Positions 11,179-23,800 of a stretch of DNA of 64,000 nt are shown piece by piece. Origin of the DNA: Vigna angularis (lineage: Eukaryota > Streptophyta > Magnoliopsida > Fabales > Fabaceae); contig NC_068974.1 of assembly GCF_016808095.1 (NCBI RefSeq), forward strand, positions 3,286,001 to 3,350,000. Direction: 5' to 3'. Every line of letters begins with the position of its first letter. The stretch's first letter is position 1. Made by a program: the position numbers and the translations under genes. The notes below the pieces were generated by a model. That model was not told the origin of the DNA, did not search any database, and saw only the letters and a list, made by a program, of their open reading frames with translations.

Positions 11179-11420
11179 GTGTATAGCAAGTCAAACTATT
11201 AAATAGTTAGTTTTATGGTTATCAGTTTCTGTTTTTACTGATACGTTACACACTTTGTATAAAAGTTGCATTGCTTTTCTGTTTTCAATAATACAGATAC
11301 TTCATTCTTCACTTTTCTCTCTTCCAATTCTCCAATATAAATCTGCACTATCACCTCCTAGCATCTGCGCCATCGAAACATCCTCACCATCTGCTCATAC
11401 CAACCAGGTGATCATTGTCA
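11179..11420 (+). repeat. 3' LTR of the copia relic (right end uncertain)
   Basis: After the polyprotein stop comes a purine run (GAGGAGGAAT) and then TGTGTATAGCAAGTC, the expected start of an LTR. TATAAAAG at about 11,258 is a plausible promoter TATA box, followed by a pyrimidine-rich leader. I cannot fix the right end because no matching 5' LTR is recognisable upstream. Confidence 0.55.
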
Positions 11421-11479
11421 AAGAGATCAAACATACACAAACAAATAAATAAGAAACACACAAAAGGGTAAGCTAATGT

Positions 11480-14400
11480 AAAAAGAATGAAACACATGAT
11501 ATTAAGGTTCATCATGCAACACTTTTTATACAAAGCTAAACAATCATCCTAAGCATACCATCAACCTAGACTTGAGCATCATGATATGAATGTCAAGCTA
11601 TGACAGGTCATGCACTTGTGGTGTCCTCTATTTCTATATAGAAACATTACCAATGGATTTCACCCTACCACACACACAAGGTTAGTCTATTCCATGTCTT
11701 AGACCATAATGGAGCACCTAGACTAGAATCTCATGCTACTCTTACCACATGCATTACTCCTCTTTAATTAAAAATGAATGACCATTAGAGTGTCAGGATA
11801 ACCCCCAAGACTAAGCTTCCTACATTCATACCAACAACACTTGATACAACCACTTAGAATTTTTTCTTAGAAACTCTTATTCCATCACACTTTGAAACAT
11901 ACATCAACCTCATTCAAAACCATTAATAACACTTCATAAATCATACCAAACATATCATACAATATCATCAAATCCATAAAAGAAACCACAAAAGCCAAAG
12001 AAGGAGAAAACAAAGATAAAAAGCTAAGTAAACTAGCATTGAGCGACACCTCCTCGCCGTTGAGCGCCATCCCTCTCGTATTCCTAACGTCTAACCGCCA
12101 CCCTCTACATCTGGGCGTCAAACCTCTCGCAATTTTGGCGCTCAGGCCCCGCTAACAGCTATTGAGCGCAACACCAGAAAATTCTAGTCGCATGTCTTAA
12201 ACTACGAATTAAAGAAAAATGAGCATAAACTTACTTAGAATGAAAACTAATAGGTAAGGATTAGAGATCAACACCGTGATCTCCTAGACACTTCCAATCA
12301 ATTAAATGAGTACAGAGTCAGAAATCTTAGAGAGAAGAGAAGAAAACTCAAAGAACAAATTTTTATAAAGATGATGAGTGTTTTAGATAATAAGACGAGT
12401 TTATGAAATTCTATTTATATTATTGAATTATTTTAACTTTAAAATACTCGATCTCATTATTTTAAAACACCAATAAATTTTAATACTCTATTTTCTATGT
12501 TCTTATCATTTTCTTACCAATTTCAATAATATCTATATTTATATATTATGAGATTTTTTTCCTATGTTTATATTTATTTTTCAATTTTAACTTTTAAACC
12601 AAACTTTTTGAATTAAAATAACTTCTTTTATTGATTTTATTATTTAAGTAACTATTTCTTTCAATTTAATGATTTTTTTAATTTAACTTTTTTTAAACTT
12701 AATAATTTATTTAATTATAAAACTACTTGACAAAATAAATAGAAATTATTTATAATCATAAAAAATATTTATATTTAATTTTATAATTATTATAACAACA
12801 ACAACAATAATTTTATTATTTTTTATTATCATAAAAAAATAATTTATAAAAGTGAATGTCCTATAAGTATAAATATAATTTTTAATAATTACATTAAAAA
12901 ATTTAAATAATATAGTTCAAATTACACATAACTTTGTTAGAGTGACATTAAGAAATGTATATGATAGTTATTTTTAAGTTGAGAAATTATCATTTAGTTA
13001 TTTCAGGAGAGACAGATCCTCAATTTTTTTTATTAATAAAAAATAATTAATTTATTAATAAATAAAACTATTTAATTGAAAAGTAATAAAAAGGAAGTTA
13101 CAAAGAATATATGTCTTCCATAAAATAACATAAATTATAGATAATTCAAAATAGAAGGTATAACTCCCTGTTCGGTACCTCAACCACAGAAGTTTTATTT
13201 AAAACCAACGTCAACCTGGGTCCACCAAAATGTTCGGTCCAAAAATTGATGGTCAAGATACAGTTACATTCATGATGAATCTTTATAACAGTTGAAAAGT
13301 AATACAATTGAACGGTGGAGATTCATTTATAACCTTTAAGGGATGGTCACACACAAAACAAAATATCTCACTAAAGTTATCTCTTTCCCTTTCCACAATC
13401 TCACTCTTACACACGTGTCCTCTTCTATTCTAAGTGTTCTTTTTTCCTAAACAGTTTTTTTTAATGGTTTAATAATAAATTTCAAATTTAATTAACATGT
13501 AATAAAAAATTTATTTGTAACTTAGAATAATTACATTAAACGTCTATGTAACTCTTTCAGTGAGTTCAATTTAGATTTTTTAATGTAATTATCTCTTTAA
13601 TCTCTATTTTTTATATTTTAAATTGAATTTAGTATTTTAAGTTTCAATTATTAATAATAAAATTAATTTTATAACATAATGTAAAATATTTATCATAAAT
13701 ATAAACTAAAATTTATATGTTCAAAAAATATTTATTACAATTTAAAGGATAAATTTTATTTCATGTAGATTTTACAATTTTCATAAAATAAATCTATATA
13801 TGTATATTCACCCTTTTAAAATACTTGTTTTTAATTAATATATTTTAAATGAAAAAAAATTATAATGTCCATTAATGAGATTTTAATGTAGCGCTATAAA
13901 AGTTAATAAATAAATCTCTCTTATATATGTTTGTAATTGAATAATTTTATAGCAGTTATTACTAATCTATACTATTATAGACATTGATTTTATTGGGTGT
14001 TTACATTTTATTTCCTATTTTTTCTTTAAATAGTTATAATAAGAAACCTTTTTTAAAAAAATATAAAAATTTCTATAACAAAATTATAAAATTTAATATT
14101 ACACAGTTATCTTTTTCACTAATATTAATTATGTGTACTAAATTGTTTAACTTTATAGCAGTTACTATTAAAATAAATTAAGTATAGTATTAAATTGTTT
14201 GATGATACATTTTGTTTTATATTATTACCCATTAAACATTATTTTGAAAAGAATTTATTAAAATTTATTTTTTTGAAATAAAATAGTACATGTAAAAAGT
14301 AAACAATTAAGAAAATCAAGTATTTAAATGAAAAAAATAATAAAAGATAATGGATAACTTTCTTTTATTAATTACAAGAAAAAAAATATGGATAATAGAC

Positions 14401-14530
14401 TGAAAATATTCATTATACAATTATCTAATTTACAATATAGATATATAAATATTATTTTACTGCCGGTGGGTCCCACTTTTCTCTTTGTAATGCTTAACTC
14501 ACTCTCTATGTAAGAGAAGAGAAAGAAGAG
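11480..14530. other. AT-rich intergenic DNA, no gene seen
   Basis: About 3 kb of mostly AT-rich sequence. A block at 12,030-12,180 with several GAGCGCC or GCGCTCA motifs resembles repeat DNA I associate with Vigna and Phaseolus. 13,160-13,420 is less AT-rich but has no clear open frame. Nothing here supports a gene. Confidence 0.6.
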
Positions 14531-14539
14531 AGTTTTTGT

Positions 14540-14595
14540 GTATATAAAATTCAATAAGCAATTTCACTCAAACCCCTCTCTCTCTCTCTCTCTAC
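14540..14595 (+). promoter_or_regulatory. TATA box and CT-rich initiator of the ERI-like nuclease gene
   Basis: TATATAAAAT at 14,540-14,549 is followed about 30 bp later by a (CT)n run at 14,577-14,593, the pyrimidine patch common around plant transcription starts. The first coding ATG is at 14,804, so the leader would be about 230 nt. A possible leader intron between about 14,602 and 14,738 (TTCTATGCAG acceptor) cannot be decided by eye. Confidence 0.6.
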
Positions 14596-14803
14596 AATCA
14601 GGTTCTCTTCTCTGTAAAAGCTTCTCTCTAATTTTCTTGCTGTTCCTTGTTTTCTGGGGTTTTCTAGCCTGTTATTTCACGCATGATGTGCCTTTGGTGG
14701 TTTTGCTATGGATGTTGATGGTTTGTGTTTTCTATGCAGCGGAAGTTTTGTTTATAGGAGGATCTGATGTACTCGCTGGTGGATCTCAATTATATTCACG
14801 ATC

Positions 14804-17800
14804 ATGATGGCCCTTGAAAATTCGGGTTCGTATTTTAATTGCTCTAATTGCTAATTTTTGTTCTGAAAATTTATTTTAAATTGGTTTTTTTATTGAGGTA
14901 AATTTTTTCTATGGGTATAAATTTCGGCTTCTGGTTTTATGGTGCGGGTGCGTTTCTTTTGCGTGTGTAGTGCTTGATTAGGATTTTTTTTCCTGTGGGG
15001 AGTACTGTGTCATTGGCTGCTTGCTTCATGGTGGTTCAATTTTGGTTTGTTCCGTAATTTGGTGCGACTGGGAGTAATGCATGTGTTAATTGGGTTTGGA
15101 ATGGGTGGTTTTTAGTTGTTTAGGGTTTGAATTTGCTGGTTGAACTGCAGGGAAGGTGGATTTTTCGGTTATGCAACTGAGGTGCTTAGATTTTGATTAT
15201 TAGACATTTTGGAGTGAGGATGGGAAGTGGGTACCTAGTGTGAGAGTGTCTGTTGGTTTGAGTTGGAGGATGCGTGAATAGCTTAGACTTTAGTGTCAAA
15301 CGTATATGCCAGAATGAATAGTGTAGGAATTCTGACACGGGGAGCAGAATTTTGGAACTTAGTTCATTAGATAAAATATATAAATCTTTTGGATAGCAAT
15401 TTATTTGACTATACTTGGTCAGCAGACCCATATTGGTTAATGTGCATCTGATAGCAGAGTGTGAATAAGACTTTTTTCGTGGTGAGAGATATTTTGATTA
15501 CTTGTTGTGCATCTTAAGTGTTTGTTGAAAATTAAATGAAAATTGTCAGTTGTCATCTTTCATTAGAAATAGATTCATAGTTTCAGTTTTGTATATTATC
15601 CAATCCTTTGGGGGAAAACTGAATATCTTAGTGTTATATGTGCACATAGATTCTCTTTAGTCTCTGGTCTTTTATATGCAAATTTTTTTCAAGATTTCCA
15701 TGTTCATGTTTCGGCCTATCATGATCCTTTCTATTTCTTTTGTGCAGAAAATATGCAAATAAACTGTGAGGCATCTTTAAAATGCCTCCCGGGCAAGGTA
15801 TTTCCTTGCAATTTTCAGAGTAATGGAAGTTCTATGGAAGGTTTTACAGAGGTTAAAAATGAGCCTGGTACTCACCCAGCTGGGGATGTTACTGAGCCTA
15901 ACTGCCATTTGGGCAGTGAGTTTCTTGAGCCTTCCAATGAATTTCACAGCAAACCTACTTATCATCAAAACTACAGCACCTGGACACCCTGCCATTTTAG
16001 TGCTCACAAGGTGCAGCAATGCCAAATGAATGGTTTTGATGGCCATTTTTATCCTTATCCTGTTGAGAACCAGCTTCAGTATGTTCCAATTAACATGGTT
16101 GCTCAAGGTTATCCACGTGAGCAATATCAAGAATTTCAGTATTTTGTGGTGATAGACTTTGAGGCTACCTGTGACAAGGATAAAAATCCCCACCCTCAAG
16201 AAATAATTGAGTTTCCATCTGTTATAGTGAGTAGCATCACTGGCCAGCTGGAAGCTTGTTTTCAAACATATGTGAGGCCTACCTGCAATCATGTGCTGAG
16301 TGACTTCTGCAAGGATTTGACTGGTATCCAGCAAATTCAGGTGTGTTAAGGAAAATATTACAAGCCATTATAAGTGTTTTTATTTGTTGTGATTTTTACC
16401 TCTTCATTTGTCCTTACGTAACTAACAATTATATTGCTGTGATTGTCAAATGTCTTGATTTCTGAAGTATTCATAAATGGTGATTCCCTGGGCACAATAT
16501 AGGTGCCCATAGTACTCTTGTTAACCAGTAATGTCTGCTGGAGAGTGGTAGTATACAGCAAGATTTTATGGAGTAGAAATTAATTCATTATTTGTATTGA
16601 ATTAGAGAAACGCTTGAGGCTAAACTTATGTCTAATCAACCCACAGTGGAAACTATCTATACAGTATGCAATATTAATTATTAATTACAGGAAGAATGGT
16701 TTGTTAGATTCTTACCCAATAGTAATGCCAGCAAAACTCACACTTACACATAAGCTTAATTTTAGCATTCTACCTCTAAGCTGGAACATATATCTCATAT
16801 GGCCCAAGTGTTCAACAAATTAAGTCAATCTGAGCTGCAAGCTTAAGAGATTTAATAAATAAGCTAACAATGTTTGAGTTGACAGAACAGAACCAGTAGC
16901 AATTTCTCTTGCAAGGACCCTTTTATGAGAAAATGGTAGCCAATCTAAATGTCCAGTGGATCTTGGTGTACACGAATCTATTTCATTCTGTTAACTTCTT
17001 CCATTTTCGAGTTCATTGGTTTACAAATTTGTTAGCTACTCAACTTTTGCAATAGATCTATCAATTATGTTCTGTATTTTGTAATTCTCAATGAGATTAA
17101 GTTACTTTCTGTCAAAAACCAATACTCTGTAGTTTATGTTCTATTTGATGATAAACTTGCTCAACCAGGATCAAAATAGCCAACAATTTTAGCATTGCCT
17201 TTGTTTTCATAAAGTAATTCTTTTGCTATTGCTCTCTTGATGAATATAAAAATGCAAACACATCCCAACAATCATGACAAGAGGCATTTAAAAAATGGCT
17301 TACCACACTCAAAGCAGAAATAGCTCCCTCCAATTAAGGTTAGAAGGTAAAGTAAATGATTTATGATAAGATGTCTATATCCAATAGGGTATGTAAGTGG
17401 CTCCCCTTAGGACTTTGGCAATCGGATCTATCAGAATATCTATGTACTATGGTTTGTTCTTTTGACTACATCTATAAGCATACTTTCTTCTGAGTGATGA
17501 CAACATCTGCATTCAGTTGGGGAACTTGATCTACTATTCTTTTTGGGTAAAATTGATATAAAATGTTGTTTAAAATTATAAATTCTGCTTTGATCATTAC
17601 TTTTAGAATAATTGCTAAGTCTATGTATGTTAGAGTAATCATTAAAGTCTAAAAGTAGGGAGTAGTGTGTTGGGAACCTCTTCCCGTTGTACCTAGTTCT
17701 ATACCTAGGGGTCTAGGGCAGTCTTTTGATCTTTCATCTTCCCATTGTATCTATTTTCTTTCATTATAAATAGAAGATCATAAGAGGGGTCTTTCAAGCC

Positions 17801-20800
17801 CTCCAAAATATATTTTCTCTCTGGTCGATCCCACTCTGTAGGTCTCTATCATCTTTGGCGCATTATCTCGCCGTGTTTGCCTTTCGTCATCGGGCCCTGC
17901 CGGCCACCATCATAGTTTCTTCCGGCGACCATTAGATCTAGATCGCCTCTTTGAGTGACAGTCAACCCTGTCCCGCTCGTTTCCACACTTGGCCTTCTCC
18001 TCGTGTGAACTTCATCGCGCCACCATTATAGGTATCGTGGAAGCTCCCTTTCTTTGTTCTAACCATTTAAACTTCATTTCGACAAAGTCCAAAAGTCATC
18101 CTAGTTATGGTCATCCTAGGGTTTTCTCTACCCTAGTTGTTTTCCTCTTCTCTGTCAAAGGAAATGTATATTAGAGTTGTTGTCTCATTCTTGGGAAGTC
18201 TTTCCATTACTTCCGAGAAACTAAAAGGATAAAATTACCTCTCTTGGTCTGCATTTGTTGAAATGTGGTTCCTTGGCTAAGGTTATCATGAAAACCTTGA
18301 ATATGATGGAAACAATGTGTCTCATGAGAAAGATGAGCAGTGGAAGCAAGTTGATTTCCAGCTGTTTGTGCTGCTGTGGCAGTCGATTGAACCAAGACTA
18401 TTGGGAACACTTAAAGCTTTTAAAACATGTAATTCATTTTGGAAGAAAGCTCAAAACATTTTTGCGAATGATGTTCAACTTCGTTATGACTTTGCCAATA
18501 GGCTTGCGTCTCTTAAAGAGACTAATCATGATATGGTATCCTTCATGAATGAAACCCAATATGTAGTTGAAGAACTAAAGATCTTCTTGGAGGTGGAGTT
18601 TTTGGATGAGATCAAGAACAAACTTGACATACTACATGGTGATGATCCTTTGTGCTCTACATCCAAACTTTGATCATATTAGAGATCATCTATTAACAAG
18701 TCATGAAGTCCCATCAATGGAAAGTTTGACTACACAACACCTCTGAGTTCCAACACCTCAAAGTAAGGAAGTTCATGAACCTGTGGAACCCTTTGTCATG
18801 GTCTCCACATGAGGAAGAGGAGGATGATATACTAGAGGAGGACATGAAGGTTGAGGACGTTAACAACTTGCATTTCACAATTCATGGAGGGACAAAATTC
18901 ATGGATAATTGACTCAGGTGCTTTTGATCACATATCCGGTAATACTTCTTTGTTCTCATCTCTCTCTTTTGAAAAAGACCATCATTTCATAACCTTAGCA
19001 AATGGTTCTAAAACTTCTTCAAAGGGTGTTGGTCAAGTTTCCCTTTCTTAAATCTCAAATCTGTTCTTTTTGTTCCATATTGTCCTTTTAATATGATTTT
19101 ATTAAGCCAATTAATCAAAACGTTAAATTGTTCAATAACCTTTGATAACAAGTCCTTTGTGATACATAAGCGTGGTTTGGGGAAACAAATTGAAGAAGGA
19201 TATGATATGGAGGTTTATACCATTTTGGATGTAGTTCGCATGTGTCTTGTTTTGTATCTCTAAGTCCTAAACTTTTACATGATTGATTAGGCCATCCCCA
19301 CTTGTCCAAATTGAAAAAAATGGTTCCTAAGTAGTCTCCAGAATTTGGAATGTGAGTCCTATCAACTAGGAAAACATATTAGATATACCTTTCCTAAAAG
19401 GTCTGAATCAAGGTGTAATTCTAGTCTTTCTATTATTCATTTTTATTTTTAGGGACCAAGTTGTGTCTCATCCTTTTGTTTCAAATATTTTGTAACATTC
19501 ATTGATGAATATTTCAGATATACTTGAGTTTATCTTATGAAAGATGGTTCTGAACTATTGCCCATCTTTACATCATTTTTGAATGAAATCAAGAATCAAT
19601 TTGGACAAACAATTAAAATTTTAAGAAGTGATAATGCCAAAGAGTATGTCTCCTTTAATTTTTTTTACAGTGTTAAGTTCACGTGGCATATTACATCAGT
19701 CTACTTTGTCTTCATACCCCCAACAATATGGTATTGTAGAAAGGAAAAATAGACACTTGTATGAGATTGTTCACACCTTAATGCTTGGTGCTAATATTCT
19801 GGTCCATCATTGGGGGATGTTATTGCATGTTTTCTTATTAATAGGATGTCATCCTCTTCTCTTGGTAATAAGGTTCCTTTTTCCATTCTATTTCCAAATG
19901 ATCCTTTCTTTCATGTTCCTCCTTGTATGTTTGGTTGTATATGTTTTTCTCATGATTTGTCTTCACGGATAGATAAACATTGTGCCCGCGCTATCAAGTG
20001 TCTTCTTGGGTTACTCTCGACCTTAAAAAGGTATCAATGTTACTCTCTTGCGACCACAAAGAACATGAACACGAATCCTAATGCAAGTAGAAACAGGTTC
20101 GTTTTGGATTTAAAGAAGAAACCCTCTTGACTTGCCAACTCGGTTGCATACTTGCGAGTTCAATTGAGTTCACAACTAGTTTACCGAGTTTGCTTCAAAA
20201 GTGAGTTTGCTCCAAAAGCGAGTTTGCTTGAGTCAACTCACCCAAGTTGAGTGGGAACGTAAACTCGGAAGAGTTTGATAAGCATGGAACACAAACATGT
20301 CGATATATATATTAAAATGTACTAATTATACTTTATAATCTACGAAAAATCAAGGGAAACATTTATAAAAAGTCTATATTTAAATAACTATATTAATAAA
20401 AAAATTAAATAAATATATTGAAATAGTATATAAATATAAATAATATATTAATTAATATTTAAATAATCAATCAGAAATTTTAAATAATTATATATAAATA
20501 TAAATAATATTTAAAAACTATATGAATAAAAAATTTAAATAACTAAATTTAAATAATATATAAATATATATAAAATACTAATTGATATTTAAATAACTAT
20601 ATTAATAAAAAATTAATTTCTTTTTGTAGTTGAATAGAGTATATGATGGAAGAAGAAATAGGAAACATTTATAAAGTGTAGAATTGTGATTAGTGAAAAG
20701 CATTGGGTTGGGTTTGTAAAGTCAAAATTTAGCATATAAAATAATGCAACAATTATTAAATCATTTAGAAAGAAAAGTTTTCTTTTATCCATACTCTTCT

Positions 20801-23800
20801 TCCTTCACACCCCTTCCTGTTCCTTATTTCCTTTGTGAATCTGCAACTCTACTTGTGTCCATGGTGTCGAATCTGGCGCTTCTCTAGTGCTTCTAAGACG
20901 TGGACAATGTCTTCTTCTGTGTCTGGAAACAAGGGCGTGTCTGGCCCAAATAAGTGTGTCTGACACTGCGTTGTGCACACACTTGACAGGTGTCCATATC
21001 CGGAACACACTTGACAGGTGTCCATATCCGCACACATCTGAAGGGAAACACAGCTCAAAGGCCATGTCGGAGCTTCATAGGTTGTATTTGGGTTTATTTC
21101 ATGAAAGATAGGTCTAAACTATTGAAATTTTTTGAGATTTAATTACTGAAATTAAAAACCAATTTGGCCAAGTAATCAAGATCTTAGGGGGTGATAATGC
21201 CAAAGAATTTTTTTCTCCTAGTTTTTCTACTCTTTGAAAGTCACATGGTATTTTACAGCAATCCACCTGTCAACATACATCCCAACAGCAAAAAGAAAGA
21301 ACAAACACAGATGAAATGGCCCGTACATTATTGATTGGTGCCAATGTACCTGCCCATCATTAGGGTGGTGCCATTCTTACGGTTTATTATCTTATTAGTA
21401 GAATGTCGTCTTCTTCTTTGAACAATAAAGTTCCATATTCCTTTGTGTTTCCAAATGAACCTCATTTCTCTATTTCTCCTTGAGTATTTGACTGTGTGTG
21501 TATTTGTTCATTATGTCTTCAGATTTGGACAAACTCCTCTGCTTGGGCTATTAAATGTGTCTCTTTAAGATATACTCATCTGCAGAAAGGATATCAATGT
21601 TATTCTCCTAACACTAAAAAATATTACATGTCTGCAAGGGTCACCTATTTTAGAGAAACTTTGTTCTTCCCTTCCTCTACACAAGATGTAAACTCTGTCC
21701 AACAGGTCTTGCCTGTGCCTTTTGTTGAACCCTCTATTTATACAATTCCAAACACTAGTCCAATACTCCAAATTCTTCTCATCAATGTAGTTCTCTTAGA
21801 CCATCACCTCTGACTCAAATGTCTAGTAAAAAATGCCACATGTGAGTCCTCTTCATCAAGTCCCACATTATGACTCCTAATAATAAGGGTTCTTGTTGGC
21901 CTATTGACATTTGCAAAGGTACTTGCAACCTTTATCCTATTTATAATTTTCTAACTTATCATTGCTTGTCTCTTGGTATTATTCTTTTATCTCCTCAGTC
22001 TCTTCTATTAACATTTCTAAAAGTGTGAAAGAAGCACTTGATCATCCAGGAAGGTGACAAATCATGATTGTTGAAATGCATGCCCTTGAACAAAATGGTA
22101 CATGGGAATCAGTTCCTCTTCCATCTAGAAAGAAGACAATTGGTTGTCGTTGGGTCTATTCCATAAAGGTTGGTCCTAATGGTGGAACTGATCGCTTTAA
22201 AGTCTGATTGGTAGCAAAAGGATATACTCAAATCTATGGTTCGGACATAGTGATACTTTTTGTCCATGTTAAGAAGTAGACTTTAAGCCTAATTCGATCC
22301 CACAAAACCGGCTTGTAAGATGAGGTTTGCACCCATTTATATACTATAAATTGGTCTTATCTTTAGTCGATGTGAGATTTCCAACACACTCCCCTCACAT
22401 CGAGATATATACATCTCGAATGTGAGACTAGACATTAATGGATGGTCCAATAACGGCTCGATAGTGGGTGGAACAATGTGCCCAACAAACAAATCTCGCT
22501 AAGATAGGCTTTAACTTGACTCTGATACCATGTTAAGAAGTGGATTTTAAGCCTAACTCAACCCCACAAAATCGGCCTTAAGGTTGAGTTAGGTTTAAAA
22601 TTCATTTCTTAACATGATATCAGAGTCATTGGTTAAAACCTATTTTAGAGAAATTTGTTATTTGTTGGGTTTATTGTCTACTTGCTATCGAGTCGCTATT
22701 GGACTACCCAATAATGTATAGTTCCTTGCTTGAGATGTATGTACGCAGTGTGAGGGGTGTGTTAAAAGTTCCACATTAACTAGAGATAAGACAATTTCAT
22801 AGGATATAATAAGTTGGTGCAAACCTTACTTTAAAAGTTGGTTTTGTGGAGTTGAGTTGGACTTAAGATCCACTTCTTAACACATACAATTTGTATGCTC
22901 TAGTTCCAGTTGAAGGGGGAGTGTTAGAATAAATAATCTTTCATAGGATTTATTGTTAGGTGTTGTGTGTTGGACCTAGTTCCTAGCAGCATGCTTTGTG
23001 CTAGATCTAGTTTCTAGGAGCATCTTCTAGAACTCTTTTTCTCTCTCATTCATTGTATATGTTGCTCAAACTACTATAAATATGAAAACCTAAGAGAGGG
23101 GAATACAAGCTCTGTCAATTACTCTTAAATATAATCTCTTTTATTTATCTTGACTTATCCCAAGTTATTATAAATATGAAATTCTAAGACAGTGGAATGT
23201 ACTCTCCAAAATGCATTATAATATTCTTGGGTATCTTTCTCAAGTACATCAAATGGTCACCAAGCAATCAGAATTGTTCAGGTTCTTTTAAAGACAATAT
23301 TTCAGTGCCACTTGATCTGGTATAAACATTTGCAAAAATGCTCATCACTGGAAAAAATCCTAAACCTGCAATGCCATTGACATAAAATGTCATATTGCTC
23401 AACTCCACTATGCCATAACACCATGTTACCACCATTATCGACATATGACATTTAGACAACACTGCATAGTGGGTTAGAATGAGAAGGTTTGAGGTAAAAC
23501 TGTGTCTCCAATCAGATAATGCAGAGAACTATTTATAGTATGTGCAGTATTAATTGCAATAGGCATCATTATTTAGATTAGAGGTAATCATCACTGATTA
23601 GGAATTACATGTGAGTTAGTGGCTTAGTAATGTTACTCTTTGTTCACGTGCTTATTTTATTCTAAAGTAATTATTCTATGTATTGTGGAAGTTACGAGAG
23701 GAGTCATTTCCTAATGAGAGCTAACCAGCTCCGATGACCTAAGAGTTAATGATAGCAAATTGCTTTCATTGTACATGTGCTTAAAGATAACATATAGTAT

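Larger units (their letters stand above)
17629..23230 (+). mobile_element. Composite Ty1-copia insertion inside the intron
   Basis: The left end starts TGTTAGAGTAATC at 17,629. The right LTR starts TGTTAGAATAAATAATC at 22,922 after a purine tract (GAAGGGGGAG). Both LTRs share a later block (CATTATAAATAGAAG or CTATAAATATGAAAACC, then AAGAGAGGGG). A second LTR-tail-like block follows at about 23,168. Coding remnants lie between. Two integrase fragments overlap in content, so this is at least two related copia copies, nested or recombined, with an unrelated stretch at about 20,110-21,070 between them. I could not find a clean target-site duplication. Confidence 0.75.

Noticed and set aside
14538..14807. 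89-aa hydrophobic frame near the ERI-like promoter
   Set aside because: It begins inside the TATA box and runs through the CT-rich leader; the in-frame splice from 14,804-14,825 explains the region better.
15777..16334. 185-aa minus-strand frame opposite the exonuclease exon
   Set aside because: It is the antisense shadow of a clearly homologous exon.
20805..21111. GC-richer block with frames on both strands and two copies of ACTTGACAGGTGTCCATATC
   Set aside because: It has a TATA-like sequence upstream but lies between two copia fragments and has no domain; I could not assign it to a gene or known element.
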